DNA of 64,000 nt from Ammonifex degensii KC4 (GTDB lineage Bacteria; Bacillota; Desulfotomaculia; Desulfotomaculales; Ammonificaceae), in contig NC_013385.1 of the NCBI RefSeq assembly GCF_000024605.1, forward strand, positions 987,501-1,051,500. Reading direction: 5' to 3'. The position numbers were made by a program, and so were the translations under genes. The notes under the pieces are model-generated. The model saw only the letters and a list, made by a program, of their open reading frames with translations, was not told the origin of the DNA and did not search any database. This document shows positions 62,104-64,000 of the stretch, piece by piece. Numbering within the stretch: the first letter of the stretch is position 1; each line of letters opens with the position of its first letter.

Positions 62104-62450
62104 TCATTATCGCCTGTAAAAAAGTTCGGGATGTTACCTGTATAAGCTGCATGAAGTGTTTCAAAGGTATAAGAGAAAGGGCTGGGGAGTTTTCCCGCTA
62201 CCAGAACGAGCCTCTAGAGCTGGTGGCCTTGGGCGATTGCGGCGATTGTCCCGGCCTTGTCATGCCCAAGCTTGCGCTCATTAAAGACTTGGCCAAGGTG
62301 CTCGATTCTGACTTCGACGTAGTCCACCTGGGAACCTGTGTAGTCAAGGCTACCAAGACAGCCCAGTGTCCCATTGACCTAGAAGCTACCGCCCGCCGGA
62401 TAAAAGAGATTTTGGGCAAAGAGGTGGTAATTGGCACCCACCCCTGGTAA
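62091..62450 (+). CDS. CGGC-domain cysteine-rich protein
   Basis: 119-aa protein with CISCMKCFKGIRE and GDCGDCPGLV, the CGGC-domain pattern (PF08821), and a late LGTCVVKATKTAQCPID. Probably binds metal or Fe-S. Start TTG 62091 after GGGGTAAGAG inside the dedA end. Role unknown. Confidence 0.85.
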   Translation: MARIVIIACKKVRDVTCISCMKCFKGIRERAGEFSRYQNEPLELVALGDCGDCPGLVMPKLALIKDLAKVLDSDFDVVHLGTCVVKATKTAQCPIDLEATARRIKEILGKEVVIGTHPW

Positions 62451-62470
62451 AGCTAAAAAGGGGTGGAGGA

Positions 62471-63649
62471 TTGGGCTTGCGGGTAGGAATTTTTGCCGAC
62501 AGTTATCTTCCGTACGTAAGCGGGGTAGTCCGGTCTATCGAGACCTTTCGCGAGGAACTGGAAAAGCGGGGGGTTATCTTTTTTCTTTTTGTTCCCTGGT
62601 ACCCTGGCTGCCAAAAAGAGCCCAATATTTACCGCTTCTGGGCCTTACCTGCCCCCACCAACCCCGATTTTACCCTCCCTTTACCCTTTTCTCCCCGTCT
62701 TGGTTCTACACTCCGCAGCCTGAAGCTTGACCTCATACATGTTCACGGTCCCTTCCTCATGGGAAGCTTGGGAGCCCGCTGGGCCCGTCGGCTCAACCTT
62801 CCCCTGGTCTTCACCTACCACACCCTTTACGAGGCTTATGTCCATTACTTTCCTTTTCTCCGTTCTTGGGCGCGCACCCTTACCCGCCGCTACACCGTGG
62901 GCTTCTGCAACCGTTGCGATCTGGTGCTGGCTCCTTCCCTGGCCATAAAGAAGTACCTCGAGCAAAACGGAGTAAAAGCGCCGGTGGAAGTCTTGCCCAC
63001 CGGAATAAAGCTCTCCTCCTTCCGAGGAGGGGATAGAGAAGCTTTCCGGCTGAACTTCAACCTTTCCCTCGAGGAGAAGGTGCTCGTCTATGTGGGGCGC
63101 CTGGGAGAAGAGAAAAACCTGCGCTTTCTTTTGCGTAGCTTCGCCCTGGTTAAAAAAGAGCTCGAAGCGACCCGGCTCGTCCTGGTAGGAGGAGGGCCGC
63201 AAAAAGAAGAGCTGGAAAAGCTGGCCAGATCCTTGGGAGTGGGCCAGGAGGTGATCTTTACTGGTCCCCTCCCGCCCGATAAGGTAAAAGACGCCTACGC
63301 GGCGGCCGATCTCTTCGTCATAGCTTCCCTTACCGAGACCCAGGGTTTGGTAGTAGGGGAGGCCAAGGCCGCCGGGCTTCCCGTGGTGGGAGTGGAGGCT
63401 AACGGTGTGAAAGAAATGGTACGGCACGGGCTAGACGGCTTTCTCACCCCTCCCGACGAAAAGGCTTTTGCCGCTGCCGTTATCCGCCTATTAAGCGACG
63501 AGGAGTTGTACCGAAAGTTCAAACAGGAGGCGCTCAAAGGTGCGGAGGAGCTTTCCTCCGAGCGCCAGGCTGAGCGGCTGCTGCAACTTTACCGGCAACT
63601 AGTAGCTGGAAGGGACAAGATGCATGAAAAGGACGGAAGTAAAGCCTAA
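62471..63649 (+). CDS. GT4-family glycosyltransferase
   Basis: 392-aa GT-B enzyme: N-terminal GIFADSYLPYVSGVVRSIE, HVHGPFLMGSLGARWARRL, VYVGRLGEEKNLRFLLRSF and the C-terminal acceptor-phosphate motif ASLTETQGLVVGEAKAAGLP. This form resembles diacylglycerol glucosyl- or mannosyltransferases that build glycolipid anchors. TTG 62471 behind GGGGTGGAGGA. Overlaps degS by 26 nt. Confidence 0.9.
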   Translation: MGLRVGIFADSYLPYVSGVVRSIETFREELEKRGVIFFLFVPWYPGCQKEPNIYRFWALPAPTNPDFTLPLPFSPRLGSTLRSLKLDLIHVHGPFLMGSLGARWARRLNLPLVFTYHTLYEAYVHYFPFLRSWARTLTRRYTVGFCNRCDLVLAPSLAIKKYLEQNGVKAPVEVLPTGIKLSSFRGGDREAFRLNFNLSLEEKVLVYVGRLGEEKNLRFLLRSFALVKKELEATRLVLVGGGPQKEELEKLARSLGVGQEVIFTGPLPPDKVKDAYAAADLFVIASLTETQGLVVGEAKAAGLPVVGVEANGVKEMVRHGLDGFLTPPDEKAFAAAVIRLLSDEELYRKFKQEALKGAEELSSERQAERLLQLYRQLVAGRDKMHEKDGSKA

Positions 63650-64000
63650 GCTTCTGGAAGAGATCCGGCAAAAACTGGTGCGGCTAATTGAGGAAAACCA
63701 GAAGGAGATCATCGGGATTGCGGAGGCAGCTGAGGAAGAAATAAGTGTTCTTAGGAGAGAACTGGAGCAACTGCACGAAGAAGTAAAAAAGGTGATAGAT
63801 AAAGTAGATGCCCTGGCGGTGGAGGAACGCCGGGCGCGTCGGCGGCTGGCCGAGGTGAGCGCTGACTTCAGCCGCTACTCCGAGGCAGACATCAAGGAAG
63901 CCTATGAGCATGCGCAGCGGTTGCAGGTGGAGCTTTTAAACCTGCGGGCCAAAGAAGAACTCTTACGGACCCGCCGTGACGAACTGGAGCGAACTTTGAA
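63624..64000 (+). CDS. degS: DegS-like sensor kinase, N-terminal part
   Basis: ATG 63624 opens a frame that runs off the window end. The 125 visible residues are the coiled-coil sensor domain of DegS: LLEEIRQKLVRLIEENQKEI, EERRARRRLAEVSADFSRYS, EADIKEAYEHAQRLQVELL, TRRDELERTL. DegS is a cytoplasmic kinase without membrane helices, partner of DegU. The kinase domain lies beyond the window. Confidence 0.87.
   Translation, partial: MKRTEVKPKLLEEIRQKLVRLIEENQKEIIGIAEAAEEEISVLRRELEQLHEEVKKVIDKVDALAVEERRARRRLAEVSADFSRYSEADIKEAYEHAQRLQVELLNLRAKEELLRTRRDELERTL

Overview
The window reads as the chromosome of a thermophilic, strictly anaerobic, GC-rich Firmicute of the Ammonifex/Moorella/Desulfotomaculum type. 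The evidence is Gram-positive gene order (pgeF, yggS, sepF, proC, yggT, ileS), a DegS-type kinase, HdrA/MvhD and tungsten aldehyde ferredoxin oxidoreductase genes, TTG/GTG starts with strong Shine-Dalgarno sites, and large CRISPR loci. The genus is an inference. No rRNA or tRNA gene was seen.

Bases 1-17894 are a composite CRISPR-Cas island on the + strand. It opens with the end of a type I-B (Hmari-like) operon: partial cas7, cas5, cas3 and cas4, with no cas1 or cas2 after cas4. A 145-nt leader and an array of 30 repeats and 29 spacers follow. Next come a secreted glycine/serine/phenylalanine-rich low-complexity protein, a solitary decayed CRISPR repeat, and an eleven-gene type III-D operon. 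That operon holds a Card1/Can2-like CARF nuclease, a CARF-HEPN (TIGR02710/Csm6-like) RNase, an HD-less Cas10 with a GGED palm, four Cas7-like RAMPs, Csx10, a Csm2-like small subunit, Csx19 and an unrecognised 100-aa protein. Cas10 probably makes cyclic oligoadenylate that switches on the two CARF effectors, and both systems probably share crRNAs from the arrays.

Bases 17891-31159 are mostly metabolic and transport genes. They include a Clp1/Grc3-like polynucleotide kinase, DUF1284, BioY, a TetR-controlled efflux cluster (frameshifted HlyD, ABC-2 permease), a DsrE-like protein, an oxoprolinase/hydantoinase-like ATPase, and an Hdr-type electron-transfer cluster (mvhD, hdrA2 broken by a 13-bp duplication, hdrA, HTH regulator). 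TerC, an IS1182-like element, and an aldehyde ferredoxin oxidoreductase with its own MoaD and MoeB follow to 37539.

Bases 37536-53270 are core genes: a histone-deacetylase-fold enzyme, pgeF, phoB-phoR-pstB-phoU, yggS-sepF-proC-yggT-DUF167, ileS, and the opposite-strand operon polA-mutM-coaE-slt.

Bases 53271-60141 look like a broken envelope-stress locus. A MacB permease remnant and a Spy/CpxP-like gene are cut by an IS481-like element. A second array (16 repeats plus one decayed, sister leader and repeat) and a membrane-anchored PD-(D/E)XK-like protein now lie between Spy and a two-component system that may be its regulator. The window ends with a SEC-C zinc protein, DedA, a CGGC protein, a GT4 glycosyltransferase and the start of degS.

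The best candidates for something undescribed are the membrane-anchored nuclease-like protein after array 2, the low-complexity secreted protein and stray repeat between array 1 and the type III-D operon, and two spacers of array 2 that encode the same peptide with mostly third-position changes.
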